The translations under genes and the position numbers were made by a program. Below, piece by piece: positions 6,418 through 7,146 of a stretch of DNA of 7,146 nt. The DNA is from Gallionellales bacterium CG03_land_8_20_14_0_80_55_15 (lineage in GTDB: Bacteria > Pseudomonadota > Gammaproteobacteria > Burkholderiales > Gallionellaceae): the NCBI GenBank assembly GCA_002780675.1, contig PEUR01000061.1, positions 1 to 7,146 on the forward strand. Reading direction: 5' to 3'. Position 1 is the stretch's first letter. Every line of letters begins with the position of its first letter. The notes below the pieces were generated by a model that saw nothing but the letters and a program-made list of their open reading frames with translations, searched no databases and was not told the DNA's origin.

Positions 6418-7117
6418 CTGGCATCAGCAAGGCATCCGCTTCCTGAATCAGGGATTCGACCATAACTTGCATGTCTTGTGCAAAATACAATTTTTCGGCG
6501 GAATTCCATAAAAAATCACGGGGCAACGTCTTATACAAAACCAGATTATCGCAGCATCTATCCTCTATCCTTGTATGCCCTACCACATTGTTGGCAGCAT
6601 ATCCTTCGTGCCTTGCGCCAGCCAAAGTATGCTCGAATAGCCGCTCAAATTCCGAGAAACACGCGATCCGACACCGACCTTTCCTTTCGGGAAAATAAAA
6701 AACGACGCTAACTTTTCGCACATTCAGCTGTACGTCCAGTTGAAGCTCACGCTTATCCGGTAATTTAATCAAATAACGACAGATGTAGTCCAAAAGTGGC
6801 GTGGTGACGACTCGGGTCAGTTCTTGGTCATTTTCTTTATCTCTGCCCAAGCAAACCAAAACCTCAGGTATCAGTTGAGTTAATACTTTCTCAGTAGCCT
6901 TTTTTAAGGGTGCAACGCCCGCCTCATAAAATGTAAGAAAAACAATCGCTACCGATAATGGCAACAACACGCCCAACAGACCCATTCCAGCCTGTAAAAT
7001 GCCACTATCGTGAGCTAATCTCACCCCGCCAAAAACAGCATAAATGGCAAGCCCCATAAAACAAAAAATTGGTTCTATGTGAAATAGAGTGGGTAATCGA
7101 ATTTCATTTTTCCGCAT
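6398..7117 (-). CDS. two-transmembrane-helix protein of unknown function
   Basis: 239 residues from the ATG at 7117. Two hydrophobic segments lie at about 14-34 (IEPIFCFMGLAIYAVFGGVRL) and 43-63, separated by a short loop, so both termini should be on the same side, probably the cytoplasm. A soluble domain of roughly 170 residues follows, with several cysteines (90, 113, 149, 153, 188, 189) and a beta-strand-rich centre (128-153). The alternation in that centre faintly recalls a GAF-like sensory fold, but I see no diagnostic motif and do not assign it. No Shine-Dalgarno precedes the ATG, and the frame stays open to the window edge at 7146, so the true start may be further upstream. The last 20 nt overlap the oxidoreductase start, which suggests the two work together. 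Confidence 0.7.
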   Translation of the reverse strand: MRKNEIRLPTLFHIEPIFCFMGLAIYAVFGGVRLAHDSGILQAGMGLLGVLLPLSVAIVFLTFYEAGVAPLKKATEKVLTQLIPEVLVCLGRDKENDQELTRVVTTPLLDYICRYLIKLPDKRELQLDVQLNVRKVSVVFYFPERKGRCRIACFSEFERLFEHTLAGARHEGYAANNVVGHTRIEDRCCDNLVLYKTLPRDFLWNSAEKLYFAQDMQVMVESLIQEADALLMPDEKIKD

Positions 7118-7146
7118 AAAAAGTAAATCATGTTGATGAAATTCCC

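Noticed and set aside
1..7146. CRISPR arrays, tRNA or rRNA genes, insertion sequences, phage or defence genes
   Set aside because: No regularly spaced repeats, no tRNA- or rRNA-like segments and no transposase, integrase or defence motifs were seen on either strand.

Overview
The window looks like chromosomal DNA of a betaproteobacterium, plausibly in the Nitrosomonadales/Gallionellaceae neighbourhood. This is inferred from the gene order (thiol-disulfide protein tail, aroQ, accB, accC, prmA, zinc-ribbon/DUF3426 protein) and from the protein sequences; no database search was possible.

Layout, plus strand (1-4576): the last codons of an upstream gene, possibly dsbD-like, are followed by aroQ (type II 3-dehydroquinase, shikimate pathway), accB and accC (biotin carrier and biotin carboxylase of acetyl-CoA carboxylase), prmA (ribosomal protein L11 methyltransferase) and a single-pass zinc-ribbon/DUF3426 protein. 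From accC onward spacing is tight (1-nt overlap, then 8 nt), so this looks like one transcription unit. accD and accA are not in the window.

Minus strand (4616-7146), convergent with the first block and separated by 39 nt that hold a weak hairpin: a two-TM protein of unknown function, a thioredoxin-reductase-like flavoprotein without the redox CxxC, and ttcA (tRNA 2-thiocytidine synthetase). These overlap by 20 nt and by 4 nt (ATGA), so they are probably co-translated. The first two genes are visibly more AT-rich than the acc region.

The most unusual stretch is the 203-nt accB-accC gap (1049-1251). It contains a strong palindrome inside a REP-like inverted repeat. It also contains a second, upstream copy of the accC ribosome-binding site, start codon and first 35 coding bases (34/35 identical, offset 121 nt). 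The upstream copy is out of frame with accC and encodes a 42-residue peptide whose stop codon overlaps the real accC start. In addition, a 14-bp inverted repeat brackets the real accC start codon. The gap therefore looks like a decayed tandem duplication that now sits as a structured leader in front of accC. Whether it regulates AccC synthesis is an inference.
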